Source of the DNA: Halioglobus sp.
Lineage (GTDB): Bacteria; Pseudomonadota; Gammaproteobacteria; Pseudomonadales; Halieaceae
Reading direction: 5' to 3'
Assembly (NCBI GenBank): GCA_020443345.1
Contig: JAGRIH010000022.1
Location: forward strand, 62,001-126,000
DNA length: 64,000 nucleotides
Below are positions 1 through 9,202 of this stretch, in pieces. Each line of letters starts with the position of its first letter. Position 1 is the stretch's first letter. The position numbers and the translations under genes were made by a program. Below the pieces are notes generated by a model, which saw only the letters and a program-made list of their open reading frames with translations, ran no database searches and had not been told where the DNA came from.

Positions 1-945
1 GACGGCCAGCACAAAACCGGTACCGGGCAGGTAGTATTTGTACTCGGAGCTGTCGGGCTCCAGCGGAGTGAAATCAAAGGTTTTCAGGCAGCCGCCGGCC
101 GGCGCGCAGGGAAAGTCCGCGTTCTCGCCCCCCTCGTCGTCAGACGGCACGGCATCGGTGGCGAGGTATTTGACGATGTCTTCGGCCTCGCCCAGGGCGT
201 ACTCCTGGCGGTGGATGTCCCCGGGCATGGGGAATGCCAGGGTCAGCAGTCCGCCCCGGGCCAGTTCCAGCCCCGCCTCGAAGGAACCGTCGAGGTCGCG
301 CAGTACGCCGTCCTCGTAGTTGCGCGATACTTCGCCGCAATAGTACACGTTGCCTGTCGTGTCCTGTGCGAACCAGTCGTCAGTCACTTCCACCGCCGTG
401 TACTCCCACTGCATCTCCTGTTCGTCGTACTCTTCTTCCACCACGACATCCGCCACCACGCGGCAGGCGACCCCTTCGATTTCACGCGCTTCGTCGGTGG
501 CGTACACGATGACGATTTCTTCCTCCGCGCGCAGTACGTGGGTGTGCCCCGCCTGCAGTATGACATAGGGGTTGTTGGGCCAACTGCCGCCGATCTCGTC
601 CGGGTCGATGAAATCGATAGTGCTGTCGGTCAATGGATCGCTGTAGCGCACTTCACCCAGGTCAGCGCAAGCCGCGTTGCGCGCATGCCGCTGGGCGGTG
701 CAGGTCTCGAGCGCCTCGCCGCGCTCGCGACGGGCCGCCTCCTTGCAGCCGCGCCGCTCGGTCCCGGATCCAATGGTGGCGCAGCGCGCCATCGCGGCGT
801 TGAACTCCTCGCCGGACTCCCACAGGCAGGAGCGCGACATCAGTGTCGCACTGAAATTGCACGGGGTGGCGGCTGCGGCCTGGTGTGCGGCCAGTGCCAG
901 ACCGGCGGCGGCGCTCAGTATCAGACAGTTTCGCTTGGTTTGCAT
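1..945 (-). CDS. Secreted hypothetical protein, C-terminus off window
   Basis: This frame is open from an ATG at 943-945 to the window edge, giving at least 315 codons, so the C-terminus is missing. The ATG is preceded by a good ribosome binding site (AAGGAGA, about 951-957). The N-terminus MQTKRNCLILSAAAGLALAA followed by HQAAAA looks like a Sec signal peptide. The mature part has several cysteines, a run of acidic residues near VVVEEEYDEQE, and the segment DWFAQDTTGNVYYCGE. That segment resembles an uncharacterised bacterial secreted family with a DWYAQD-x-GNVWYxGE signature, recalled from memory and without a known function. An ECF-type promoter lies just upstream, like the one before the sigma-factor gene at 18683. 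No function is assigned. Confidence 0.75.
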   Translation of the reverse strand, partial: MQTKRNCLILSAAAGLALAAHQAAAATPCNFSATLMSRSCLWESGEEFNAAMARCATIGSGTERRGCKEAARRERGEALETCTAQRHARNAACADLGEVRYSDPLTDSTIDFIDPDEIGGSWPNNPYVILQAGHTHVLRAEEEIVIVYATDEAREIEGVACRVVADVVVEEEYDEQEMQWEYTAVEVTDDWFAQDTTGNVYYCGEVSRNYEDGVLRDLDGSFEAGLELARGGLLTLAFPMPGDIHRQEYALGEAEDIVKYLATDAVPSDDEGGENADFPCAPAGGCLKTFDFTPLEPDSSEYKYYLPGTGFVLAV

Positions 946-973
946 GACGTTCTCCTTGTGGACGTGCCCTCTA

Positions 974-1004
974 TATAGAGGCCGCCGGTGGAGAAAATCT
1001 GTCG
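974..1004 (-). promoter_or_regulatory. Putative ECF sigma promoter (CGACAGAT-N16-CTCTATA)
   Basis: Read on the minus strand, CGACAGAT is followed after exactly 16 bases by CTCTATA. This ends 28 bases before the ATG of the secreted protein. The same two boxes with the same spacing occur at 18693-18723, in front of the ECF sigma-factor gene. Matching boxes and spacing argue for a common sigma factor; which one is inference. Confidence 0.55.
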
Positions 1005-1017
1005 CAGCGCGTCCTGT

Positions 1018-2436
1018 TCAGTCGGAACCGACGGCGATCACGGTGTTTTTGCCGCGCCGCTTGCCCGCGTACAGACCATCGTCCGCGCGTTTCAGCAGTG
1101 TATTCAGGTCGCGGCCATCCCGGGGGAAGGTGGCGACACCCAGGGTGATGGTCAGGTTGCCGCCGGGCTGTTGCTCCTGGTGGGGAAATGCGGCCGATGC
1201 CACGCTCAGGCGCAGCGCCTCGGCCACTTCCAGGGCGCGCTGCTTGCCGCAGTCCGGCATCACGATAATAAACTCCTCGCCGCCAAAGCGCGCCGCCAGG
1301 TCGCCCCGGCGGACGTTCTTCTCCAGCAGTGCGGCGACCCCCTGCAATACGCTATCCCCCATCTGGTGGCCGTGGCTGTCGTTGTAGTGCTTGAAATTGT
1401 CCACATCGGCCATGATCAGGGAAAACGGTTTCCTGTCGTCCGGATAGACGGTCACCAGCGCTTCCAGGAACTGGTCCAGCCGGCGCCGGTTGGCCAGTCC
1501 GGTGAGGCGGTCGGTGTCGGCGTCACTCTCCGCTTTGTCCAGCTCCAGGTTCTTGTAGTACGACACCCGCACCTTGGCCACGACGTGGTTGAGATCGAAA
1601 CCTGTGCAGGGCTTGGCGAGCAGTTCGTCCGCGCCCGTGCGGATCAGGAATTCGCGGTGTGCGGCATCGCCACAGGAGCGGCTCAGGATAATAATGTGGG
1701 CGCCGCGCAGTTGCATGGCCTTGATCAAGGTGGAAACCCAGTTCCAGTCGCGCCGTATATCCTCGAAATAGTCGATATCCGCGATCATCAGATCGAAGCG
1801 CCGGGTGGTGGGATAGTCCACAAACTGCGGCGGGTCCTCGAACTCGGTGATGCTGGCCTCGGGCCAGCTGGTGTGTATCGCCTCGCGCACGCTCGCACGG
1901 TCCGCTGCGCTGGAATCGATGATGCCGACGTGGATTTCGCCCTGGGCGGTGACCCGTTGGTTCTTGCGGATCAGTGACTGCGCGGTGGTGATGCGCAGCT
2001 TGGCCGCCATGAGGTGGGAAAACAGGACGTAGAGTATCGATGCCTGGGGCGATCGCGGGTCTATCCTGAACAGTTCCGCGGGAAACACGATCAGGCGGCA
2101 GGGCGTTTCCGCCAGGACATCAGCGGAGCGCGGTGCGGATTGAATCACCGCCATTTCACCCACCACATCGCCGGGTTGATCGAGCCGCAGGATAAACTTG
2201 CCATTGGAGACGATCGCCAGCGAGCCCTCTACCAGGATATAGATTTCCGGTGGCGACTCGTCGCCCTCGTAAATCAGTTGGTGGTCTTTGGGGACGCTGA
2301 CCAGCGTACCCTGTTTGAGGATGTTGCCGAGAATCTCGGGTGCCAGGCGCCGGAAATAGCGCCCCGCGCCAATCGTGCGGGTCAGCGCGGCTAACTCGTG
2401 GTGTACTTCCCGTGTACACAGCGGTTGTTGTTTCAT
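1018..2436 (-). CDS. Diguanylate cyclase with cNMP-binding, receiver-like and GGDEF domains
   Basis: This 472-residue cytoplasmic protein has three domains in order: a cyclic-nucleotide-binding (CAP_ED) fold around residues 20-140, a response-regulator-like domain around 170-285 with an acidic IADIDYF strand, and a GGDEF domain around 305-465. The active site reads GGEEF. An RxxD inhibitory site (RRGD) lies five residues upstream, so it should make c-di-GMP and be product-inhibited. No transmembrane segment is seen. The start is uncertain: ATG at 2436 is preferred over an in-frame GTG at 2448, and neither has a clear ribosome binding site. The gene is divergent from the Cfa-like gene. A cyclic-nucleotide input is notable because a class III cyclase gene lies close by at 3755. 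Confidence 0.9.
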   Translation of the reverse strand: MKQQPLCTREVHHELAALTRTIGAGRYFRRLAPEILGNILKQGTLVSVPKDHQLIYEGDESPPEIYILVEGSLAIVSNGKFILRLDQPGDVVGEMAVIQSAPRSADVLAETPCRLIVFPAELFRIDPRSPQASILYVLFSHLMAAKLRITTAQSLIRKNQRVTAQGEIHVGIIDSSAADRASVREAIHTSWPEASITEFEDPPQFVDYPTTRRFDLMIADIDYFEDIRRDWNWVSTLIKAMQLRGAHIIILSRSCGDAAHREFLIRTGADELLAKPCTGFDLNHVVAKVRVSYYKNLELDKAESDADTDRLTGLANRRRLDQFLEALVTVYPDDRKPFSLIMADVDNFKHYNDSHGHQMGDSVLQGVAALLEKNVRRGDLAARFGGEEFIIVMPDCGKQRALEVAEALRLSVASAAFPHQEQQPGGNLTITLGVATFPRDGRDLNTLLKRADDGLYAGKRRGKNTVIAVGSD

Positions 2437-2664
2437 GGACCCGGCCACATGGTGTCTCTGCCTCGTGCTGCAACCGCGTTACAAGCCCCTTGGAGGTCCA
2501 AGCCTAGCACTGCCGGGTGCCGCCACCCAGCCGCAATAGCCAATAAATCGAGAAAAATCAGAAAACGCGTTTCTCATATACCTGCCCGCGGATTGCCTGC
2601 TTCTTATTTAGGCGGTCCTATCCTACAATGCCCCAACAGAGCAAAACCAGGAAGGTATGCCCTC

Positions 2665-3762
2665 TTGCGATTACTACGCAGTCCTGTTGCAAGCGCGTTT
2701 GCCCGCGCCGACGTATCGCTTGACGGATCCCGACCGTGGGATATCGCCGTCCACGACGAGCGGTTCTTTCGCCAGGTACTGATGCACGGCTCCCTGGGCC
2801 TGGGCGAGAGCTATATGCGCCAGTACTGGTCAGCCGATGATCTGGAGGAGTTGTTTCGTCGCCTGGTCTGCTGCGGGGTGGAAACGACCGCACAGCGCAG
2901 CCCCGGCCAGTACTTCTCGCGTCTCGTTTCCCGTTTCGCCAATCAGCAGAGTCCGCGCAGAGCCAAGCACAATGCCGAGCACCATTACAATCTCGGCAAC
3001 GACCTGTTTTTCGAGTTCCTGGGGCGTTACAAGAACTACAGTTGCGGCTATTTTCGCCAGGCGCGTACTCTCGACGAGGCGCAGCTGGCCAAGATGCAGC
3101 GATTGTGCGAGCTGCTGCAGCTCAGCGAACGCGACCGTCTGCTGGATGTCGGCGGCGGCTGGGGCGAATTCGCGCGCTTCGCGGCGACGCGTTACGGCTG
3201 CCATGTCACCAGTATCAATATTGCCGACGAACAGATCGCGCACGCCAGGCAGTACTGTCGCGGTACCGGTGTGGAAGTCGTAAAAAGCGATTACCGGGAT
3301 TTATCCGGCAGTTTCAACAAGATTGCCGTGGTCGCCATGTTTACCCATGTGGGCCACAGGAACTACCGCCGCTTCATGCAGATCATGCACCGCGTGCTGG
3401 AAAGTGGCGGCACGATGGTGATGGAAACCGTCGGCGGTCTGACCAGCAAATCCTGTTGCGAGCCGTGGACCAACCGCTATATTTTTCCCGGCGGGGTGGT
3501 GCCATCCATGGCGCAGATCGATGCCGCCGTCGACGGCCTGTTTTCCCGCGATGTTGTCGAGGAGTTCGGACAGGACTACACCCTGACGCTGCGGCAGTGG
3601 CATCGCAACTTCACGGCGGCGTGGCCCGGCCTCAGTCAGCGCTACTCTGACAGCATGCGGCTGATGTTCGAGTATTTTTTCCTGTCGGTGGCCGGCGCTT
3701 TCCGGGCGCATGGCCTGCTGCACTACCACATCGGGTTTTCCCGTTTGCCGGGCCGTGCCTGA
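2665..3762 (+). CDS. Cfa-like S-adenosylmethionine-dependent methyltransferase
   Basis: The 365-residue product has the cyclopropane-fatty-acid synthase fold. It shows HYNLGNDLFFEFLG, the conserved YSCGYF cysteine motif, and a SAM-binding loop LDVGGGWGEFARFAA, where the family usually has LDIGCGWG. Two positions that bind bicarbonate in E. coli Cfa (Glu239 and His266, alignment from memory) appear here as Thr (MFTHVG) and Glu (METVGG), so the usual cyclopropanation chemistry is in doubt. I choose the TTG at 2665 because AGGAAGG sits nine bases upstream; longer forms have no recognisable domain. A possible -10 box (TACAAT, 2624-2629) lies ahead. The stop codon overlaps the next gene by 8 bases, suggesting translational coupling. 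Confidence 0.8.
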   Translation: MRLLRSPVASAFARADVSLDGSRPWDIAVHDERFFRQVLMHGSLGLGESYMRQYWSADDLEELFRRLVCCGVETTAQRSPGQYFSRLVSRFANQQSPRRAKHNAEHHYNLGNDLFFEFLGRYKNYSCGYFRQARTLDEAQLAKMQRLCELLQLSERDRLLDVGGGWGEFARFAATRYGCHVTSINIADEQIAHARQYCRGTGVEVVKSDYRDLSGSFNKIAVVAMFTHVGHRNYRRFMQIMHRVLESGGTMVMETVGGLTSKSCCEPWTNRYIFPGGVVPSMAQIDAAVDGLFSRDVVEEFGQDYTLTLRQWHRNFTAAWPGLSQRYSDSMRLMFEYFFLSVAGAFRAHGLLHYHIGFSRLPGRA

Positions 3763-6700
3763 ACCTCAGACCAGGGATATTACCCTCTGGCTGACGGATA
3801 TCGGCATGGCGCAGTTTGTTGAGGCCTTTGTCAGCAACGGCGTGGATTTCGAGCTGCTGCCGGAGTTGACCAGCAGTGACCTGAGCGAGCTGGGGGTGGC
3901 GCGCCTGGCCGATCGCAAGCGGATTCTCAACGAGATCCGCGCGCTCTCGGTGGAAAAAGCCCGCCACAGCGTACAGCGCAGACTGCTCTCAGTGTTTTTC
4001 TGCGACATGGTGGGTTCCACGGCGCGTTCAACCGAAATCGATCCGGAAGAACTGCGCTATGAAATGAAGCTGTATCAGGATACCGTGATCAAGGCAGTCA
4101 ATCAGCACGGGGGATTTGTCGCGCGCTTGACCGGCGACGGTGTACTGGCCTACTTCGGCTGGCCGCACGCCGACGAGGATCAGGCGTCCCAGGCGGTGCG
4201 CGCCGGTCTGGATGCCATTCGCAATGTGGGCGCACTCAAGCTGGAGGCGGGGTTTACCGCCCGCTGTCGGGTCGGTATCGCGACCGGGCGCGTCGTGGTC
4301 GGCGGGCAGCCGGACCTGGACAGCGCGTTCGGAGAGACACCGAACCTGGCGGCGCGCCTGCAGTCACTGGCGGATATGGACCGTATCGTCATCGATGCGG
4401 TAACCCGGCGCGCCATCGGTAACGGCTTTCTGGTGGAAAGCTTGCAGAGCGCCCAGTTAAAGGGCTTTGAAGAGCCGGTCAGTGCGTGGACGGTGATCAG
4501 TGAGCGGCTGTATCTGAACCGGCTCGACTCGCGGGGCGGGGCCAGTTCGCTGTTCGTGGGGCGCGAACAGGAGCTCGATGCGCTCTACGAGGCGTGGGCT
4601 GCAGCGACCCAGTCGGGCCGGGGCCGCACCGTGCTGATCCGCGGCGAGCCGGGCATCGGCAAGTCGAGGCTGGTGAAGCAGTTTTGTGAATTTTGCCTGC
4701 CCGAGGGCACGCCGGTTCTGCTCTACCAGTGCTCTGCACACCATACCACGAGCGCGTTTTATCCGCTGATCCAGAGGCTGGAGCAACTTGCCGGAATAGA
4801 TTCCAGCGTCGACTCCGAAGCGCTGAAACTGGAAAAAATCAGGCGGGCGCTGCACCCCAGCATCGCAGCCCGGCCGCGATCACTGAGCCTGGTTGCGCAA
4901 TTGCTGTCGATCGACAGTTGCGAAAACAGTGCAATACAGGATCTGAGCGCACAGGAGCGGCGCCGGCAGACGGTCGACATCATGATTGAAAACGCCCTGC
5001 TCAGGAACAGGCAGGCGCCGCAGGTTTTTGTGCTCGAGGATGCCCATTGGGTAGATCCATCCACCCGGATGGTACTGGACTCCCTGATGGAGCGGATGGG
5101 GGCAGTCCCCATCCTGGTACTGATAACGTCCCGGCCCGGTCCGAAGCTGAAACTGCTCTCCAGTGCGCCGGTCGATGAAATTTTGCTGCAGGGAATGGAC
5201 GAGGACAGCGTCGAACAACTGGCCATGGGTGTGGACTTCAGCGGGCGGCTGTCGCCCGAGGATATTCGCGGGATCGTGGAACGCGCCGACGGCGTGCCGC
5301 TGTTCGCCGAGGAAATCGCCCTGGCCGCCATCGAGTCCGGGTCGCGCGGCGAAGCGTTTGAACTTCCCGGGTCGATCGAGGCGTCCCTCTCGGCCAGGCT
5401 GGACAACCTGGGAGACGCCAAGCCCCTCATGCAGGTGGCCTCCGTGATGGGGCGCGAGTTCAGGCTGACGCAATGCCAGGCGCTGTCGGCCGCGCCCGAG
5501 TCCGCGCTGCTCGGCGCCATAGCCACCGCCATCGCCGCCGGCCTGCTGCAGGAAGTGAAGTCTCCCGGCGATCGCGCGTTTCGCTTCACTCATGCCCTGG
5601 TGCAGGATGTCGCCTACAACAGCCTGCTCAAGCAGCAGCGGCGCGAATTGCACAAGCGGCTGGCCATGAGGGTGCTGGACGATACGCTGCGACAGCGCGA
5701 GCCGGAGGTCGTCGCCTACCACCTGACGCGGGCCGGTGAAACGGAACTGGCGATTGACTACTGGAAGCGCGCCGCCAGCCGCGCCGGGGCGGCATCGGCC
5801 AACGCGGAAGCCATTGCGCACTTCCGGCAGGGCCTGCAACTGATTCCCCGCCTGCCGGAAGACGAGCACCGCTATGAGCTGGAGTTTGGTTTGTTTGTCG
5901 GTATGGCCATGCCGCTTATCGTGGAGAAAGGCTACACCAGTGACGAACTGGAACAGTGTATTGCCGAGGCCCTGGCGATCAGCAAAAAAGTGAAGCACAC
6001 ACCGGATATTTATTCCCTGCTGTTCAGCCAGTGGGGTTTCAAACTCACTTTCGGTCTGATCGAGGATTCGCTGCGCATCGCCACGGAATTTTCAGAGCTT
6101 GCCCGGCGGCAGAACGACGACATCGCCCGATACGCCGCCAACCGCATGCTGGGCGCCACCCATATGTGCCTGGGGCAGCTGCAACTGGCCAGATCGGAGC
6201 TCAACCGGCTCATCGAGGAATACCGCCCCGCACAGCACGCCGCGCTGCACAGCGTGTACGGCGTGGACCTGCGGGTGGCCGGCCGCTGTTTTCTCAGCGA
6301 GGTGCTGTGGCTGCTCGGCGATATCAAGGGCGCCAAAGCCAGCGCGGACCGGGCGCTGACCGAGGCGCGCATGCTGCGGCACCTGCACTCACACGCCATT
6401 TCGCTGCACTTCTGTGCGCTGGTGGCCTTTCTCAATCGGGACCGGGAGGCGGTGCGCGAATACAGCAGTGAAATGATGCTACTGGCCAGCGACCACGCAA
6501 TCGGCGCCTGGCCGACCCTGGGCGGCGCTATGCTCGGGTGGGCAATGCTGGAGGACGGCGCGTACGAGGAGAAACTGGCGGCGCTGGAAAACGGCGTGAC
6601 GGCGGCCCGGCAACTGGGGGTCGGGATGTTCGTGCCGTTTTTCTATTGCCGCATTGCCGAGGTGATGCTCTGCATCGATCGTTGCGAGGAGGCGCGCCAG

Positions 6701-7078
6701 TACCTGGAGGATGCCGAGGCATTGATGGAGCAGACCAAAGAGACGCTGTTCCGGGGTGAACTGCTGCAGTTGCGGGCGCAGTTGTGCCTGCGTGACAACG
6801 ACGGTGAGGGCGCGCGCCGGCTCCTGGTGCAGGGCCTGACCCATGCCCGCTCCCAGGGCGCACTGTCGGTGGAGTTGCGTGTCGCCAACACCTATGCCCG
6901 CTTCCTGCTGGACAGGCAGGAGGTGGCGGCGGCGCTGGACGTCCTGCACCCGCTGCTCGCCCGGTTTGACGGCGAGGTGGATTCCGAGGATTTGCGCACC
7001 GGCCGCGACCTGCTCGCACGCCTGCAGCCGGTGGCGGGACGGCCGCCGCCGGGCAATCGGGACACCGCCAGCCCGTGA
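3755..7078 (+). CDS. SAM domain / class III nucleotide cyclase / AAA ATPase / TPR signalling protein
   Basis: The product is about 1107 residues. A sterile-alpha-motif domain (about residues 6-65) is followed by a class III adenylate/guanylate cyclase domain (about 80-260). That domain shows both metal-binding aspartate motifs, FFCDMVGST and TGDGVLAYFGWP. Next comes an AAA/STAND-type ATPase with Walker A GEPGIGKS (about 295-302) and Walker B-like VFVLEDAHW, then a long TPR-like helical region to the end. The start is taken as GTG 3755 because the SAM domain needs the residues before the first internal Met. It overlaps the Cfa-like gene by 8 bases. It probably makes cAMP in response to a protein signal sensed by the ATPase/TPR part. 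The ligand is unknown. Confidence 0.85.
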   Translation: MPEPQTRDITLWLTDIGMAQFVEAFVSNGVDFELLPELTSSDLSELGVARLADRKRILNEIRALSVEKARHSVQRRLLSVFFCDMVGSTARSTEIDPEELRYEMKLYQDTVIKAVNQHGGFVARLTGDGVLAYFGWPHADEDQASQAVRAGLDAIRNVGALKLEAGFTARCRVGIATGRVVVGGQPDLDSAFGETPNLAARLQSLADMDRIVIDAVTRRAIGNGFLVESLQSAQLKGFEEPVSAWTVISERLYLNRLDSRGGASSLFVGREQELDALYEAWAAATQSGRGRTVLIRGEPGIGKSRLVKQFCEFCLPEGTPVLLYQCSAHHTTSAFYPLIQRLEQLAGIDSSVDSEALKLEKIRRALHPSIAARPRSLSLVAQLLSIDSCENSAIQDLSAQERRRQTVDIMIENALLRNRQAPQVFVLEDAHWVDPSTRMVLDSLMERMGAVPILVLITSRPGPKLKLLSSAPVDEILLQGMDEDSVEQLAMGVDFSGRLSPEDIRGIVERADGVPLFAEEIALAAIESGSRGEAFELPGSIEASLSARLDNLGDAKPLMQVASVMGREFRLTQCQALSAAPESALLGAIATAIAAGLLQEVKSPGDRAFRFTHALVQDVAYNSLLKQQRRELHKRLAMRVLDDTLRQREPEVVAYHLTRAGETELAIDYWKRAASRAGAASANAEAIAHFRQGLQLIPRLPEDEHRYELEFGLFVGMAMPLIVEKGYTSDELEQCIAEALAISKKVKHTPDIYSLLFSQWGFKLTFGLIEDSLRIATEFSELARRQNDDIARYAANRMLGATHMCLGQLQLARSELNRLIEEYRPAQHAALHSVYGVDLRVAGRCFLSEVLWLLGDIKGAKASADRALTEARMLRHLHSHAISLHFCALVAFLNRDREAVREYSSEMMLLASDHAIGAWPTLGGAMLGWAMLEDGAYEEKLAALENGVTAARQLGVGMFVPFFYCRIAEVMLCIDRCEEARQYLEDAEALMEQTKETLFRGELLQLRAQLCLRDNDGEGARRLLVQGLTHARSQGALSVELRVANTYARFLLDRQEVAAALDVLHPLLARFDGEVDSEDLRTGRDLLARLQPVAGRPPPGNRDTASP

Positions 7079-7094
7079 CGGACCCGGGACCGGC

Positions 7095-7225
7095 CCGTTC
7101 CACCCAGAAGGCGCCCCGGGTCATTTGCTTGGCGGCATAGGGCGCGATGGCGTTCACCTTTACATTGCGCGACGCCCCTTCGATCGCCAGGGTTTTCACC
7201 AGCCCCAGCAGGGCCGTCTGGGTTT
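7095..7225 (-). pseudogene. Short-chain dehydrogenase fragment
   Basis: On the minus strand the segment encodes TALLGLVKTLAIEGASRN followed by VKVNAIAPYAAKQMTRGAFW. This matches the region after the catalytic Lys of short-chain dehydrogenases (the GL-x-KTLAxEG...VNAIAP block). Only about 40 residues survive, with no start, no cofactor-binding site and no end. The neighbouring DUF1295 and TonB-receptor fragments indicate a deletion-scarred region. Confidence 0.7.
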
Positions 7226-7279
7226 GATCCGTTTGCCATCCTCTGAGTGGTGCTGTGGTGCCTGGGTTTCTGTTTTTAA

Positions 7280-7600
7280 AGTGTTGGCGATTACCAGTTG
7301 AGCCGCTTCCGGGCCGACCCGCACCGACGCTGCCAGGTACTCGATACCGGGCTGTGGCGCTATACACGCCACCCCAACTATTTCGGTGAACTGTGTCAGT
7401 GGTGGGGGCTGTTTATCATCGCCCTGGAGGCACCCTGGGCCTGGTGCGGGGTCATCGGCCCGCCGGTGTACAGCTGGCTGGTGATCAATGTCACCGGACA
7501 GCGTACCCTGGACAAGAAACTGGCCCGGGAGAAGCCGGAGTATGCGCGCTACATGCGCACCACCAGCGGTCTGATTCCACGGCGCCCGCGCGAGCAGTGA
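7280..7600 (+). pseudogene. DUF1295 / steroid 5-alpha-reductase-like C-terminal fragment
   Basis: The open segment begins just after an in-frame TAA and encodes VGDYQLSRFRADP, then the family hallmark LWRYTRHPNYFGELCQWWG, and ends RPREQ. This is the last 100 or so residues of the membrane-bound DUF1295 family, which normally has about 260-300 residues. The N-terminal membrane half is absent, so it is probably non-functional. It abuts the SDR fragment on the opposite strand, as expected at a rearrangement junction. Confidence 0.75.
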
Positions 7601-7642
7601 CGCGGTGCACACGGGATTGCACCGCAGATGCGCGCCGGCCGC

Positions 7643-8584
7643 CTACAAAGCGCTGGCCGTCTCCAGCACGAACTTTACCTGGTGCGCTTGCAGTGCGCCG
7701 CCGCAGGCGCTGCAGGTGGCCTGCCCGCGCAGGCTGCGCCCGCAGGGTCGGTGCGTGAGGCACATGGGCTTGCCGCTGCCATCGGGGCTGCACCACTTGT
7801 CGCCCCACTGGAGCAGGGCGAGAAACCAGGGGTACAGGGCCTCACCCTTCTCGGTCAGCCGGTATTCGAAGCGCAAGGGTCGCTGCCGGTAGGCACGCTG
7901 CCAGTAGATGCCCTGGTCCACCAGGAACTTCAGCCGGTCGGCCAGGATGTTGGTCGCCACTGGCAGTTCCTGAAGGAACTCCTCGAACCGGGACAAGCCG
8001 TGAAACGATAGCGCGATCACGTTGGCGGTCCAGCGGTCCCCCACCAGGTTGATGAGATTGCGGTAGAGTGTGCGGTTGCTGGGGACCTCCTCCACGGGGA
8101 TCGATGAGCGCCGGCGGATTTTCTTGCTCCGCGCGTCGCGGGTGGCGCCCGGCCCCGGCCGGTAACTCACATCGTGCATGCACAGTTCAGCGCGACACGC
8201 GGCGCAGCGCATCTGCGGGCTGAAAGTGTGGCCGCAGCGCAGGTGCACCAGTTCCACGGTGTCCATGTCCGGCGTGTCGGAAAACCGGCGCTCCCAGGCC
8301 AGTGCCATGAGGGCGCTGTCATACAGGTCCACGGACTTTTGCGTGAGGTGGTAGCGCATGCGCTTGCCGCCGTCCGCGTCCGCCTTCCGGTGCAGGCAGT
8401 CCACCGATTGCAGCCACTTCAATCGGTTGGAGAGCACGCCCCGGGAGACGCCGGTTGCCGCCATCAATTCGTTGAAGGAGCTAATCCCCCAGAATACTTC
8501 CTGGATGATCAGCAGGCACCACTTGTCGCCAATCTGGTCGAGAGCCCTGTTGATGGAACTGGCCCGGGTAATCAGCTTGTCCAT
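7643..8584 (-). CDS. Tandem HxlR-type winged-helix regulator
   Basis: This 313-residue protein contains two HxlR-family winged helix-turn-helix domains. The first is around residues 5-105 (IGDKWCLLIIQEVFWGISSF). The second is around 170-265 (VGDRWTANVIALSFHGLSRF). Each is followed by a small Cys-rich tail (HLRCGHTF...CAAC and RPCGRS...CSAC) that could bind a metal. Usual HxlR proteins have one domain and about 110-150 residues, so this is a duplicated version. The start is placed at ATG 8584, since the longer form adds an unrelated stretch. The only intact gene between fragments of an SDR, a DUF1295 enzyme and a TonB receptor, it may have controlled that lost cluster. Confidence 0.85.
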   Translation of the reverse strand: MDKLITRASSINRALDQIGDKWCLLIIQEVFWGISSFNELMAATGVSRGVLSNRLKWLQSVDCLHRKADADGGKRMRYHLTQKSVDLYDSALMALAWERRFSDTPDMDTVELVHLRCGHTFSPQMRCAACRAELCMHDVSYRPGPGATRDARSKKIRRRSSIPVEEVPSNRTLYRNLINLVGDRWTANVIALSFHGLSRFEEFLQELPVATNILADRLKFLVDQGIYWQRAYRQRPLRFEYRLTEKGEALYPWFLALLQWGDKWCSPDGSGKPMCLTHRPCGRSLRGQATCSACGGALQAHQVKFVLETASAL

Positions 8585-8739
8585 GACATCGCCCCGATGG
8601 TTTGCCCCATAGTACACCAGCTCGGCGGCCGCCACCGCGACGCGCCGGCACTTTGTCACAACCGGCGACGTATTCCTTGCGTAGCCATACCGGCGGTACT
8701 ATGTTGGAGGTCGGACAATAATTCCAAGCCAGCGGAGGC

Positions 8740-9147
8740 ATGCCCCTGGGCGCTACACCGTTTAGCCGGGTCGACGCCGTGCGCGAGGATTCGGACCAGT
8801 TCAGCCAGGAGGTCCGCCTGACCTCCAAACTGAATTTTCCCTGCCAGACGAAAGCGGATGACGACTGGAACAAGGTGACCTCGTCGGCCAGCATCAACTG
8901 GAACTACAGCGAGAACGGTATGCTCTACCTGAGCTTTTTCCAGGGTTACAAGAGCGGCGCTTTCGTCAGCTCCGACGCCAGCGTCATCTGGACCAGCCCG
9001 GGTGAAAACTGGACGGTGACCGCCTGGGGCAAGAACCTCAACGACGAGGAGTACCGCCTGCACACGATCATCAGCAATATTGCCGGTACCGTGGATGTGT
9101 GGGCGCCGCCGCGCACCTATGGCGCCACCGTCGAATACGCGTTTTGA
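8740..9147 (+). pseudogene. TonB-dependent receptor remnant
   Basis: The open frame joins pieces of a TonB-dependent receptor. They are a mid-barrel DSDQFSQEVRLTS motif, a stretch like NYSENGMLYLSFFQGYKSGAF, and the final strands WTVTAWGKNLNDEEYRL through ATVEYAF with the typical terminal aromatic residue. Signal peptide, plug and most of the barrel are missing. At 135 residues versus 700 or more it cannot form a receptor. At least two internal deletions are needed to explain it. Confidence 0.8.
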
Positions 9148-9202
9148 GCGGCCGTTGAAACACCGCCCGCGCCAGCGGCCCGGCCGACGAGCGCAAGTTG
9201 GC

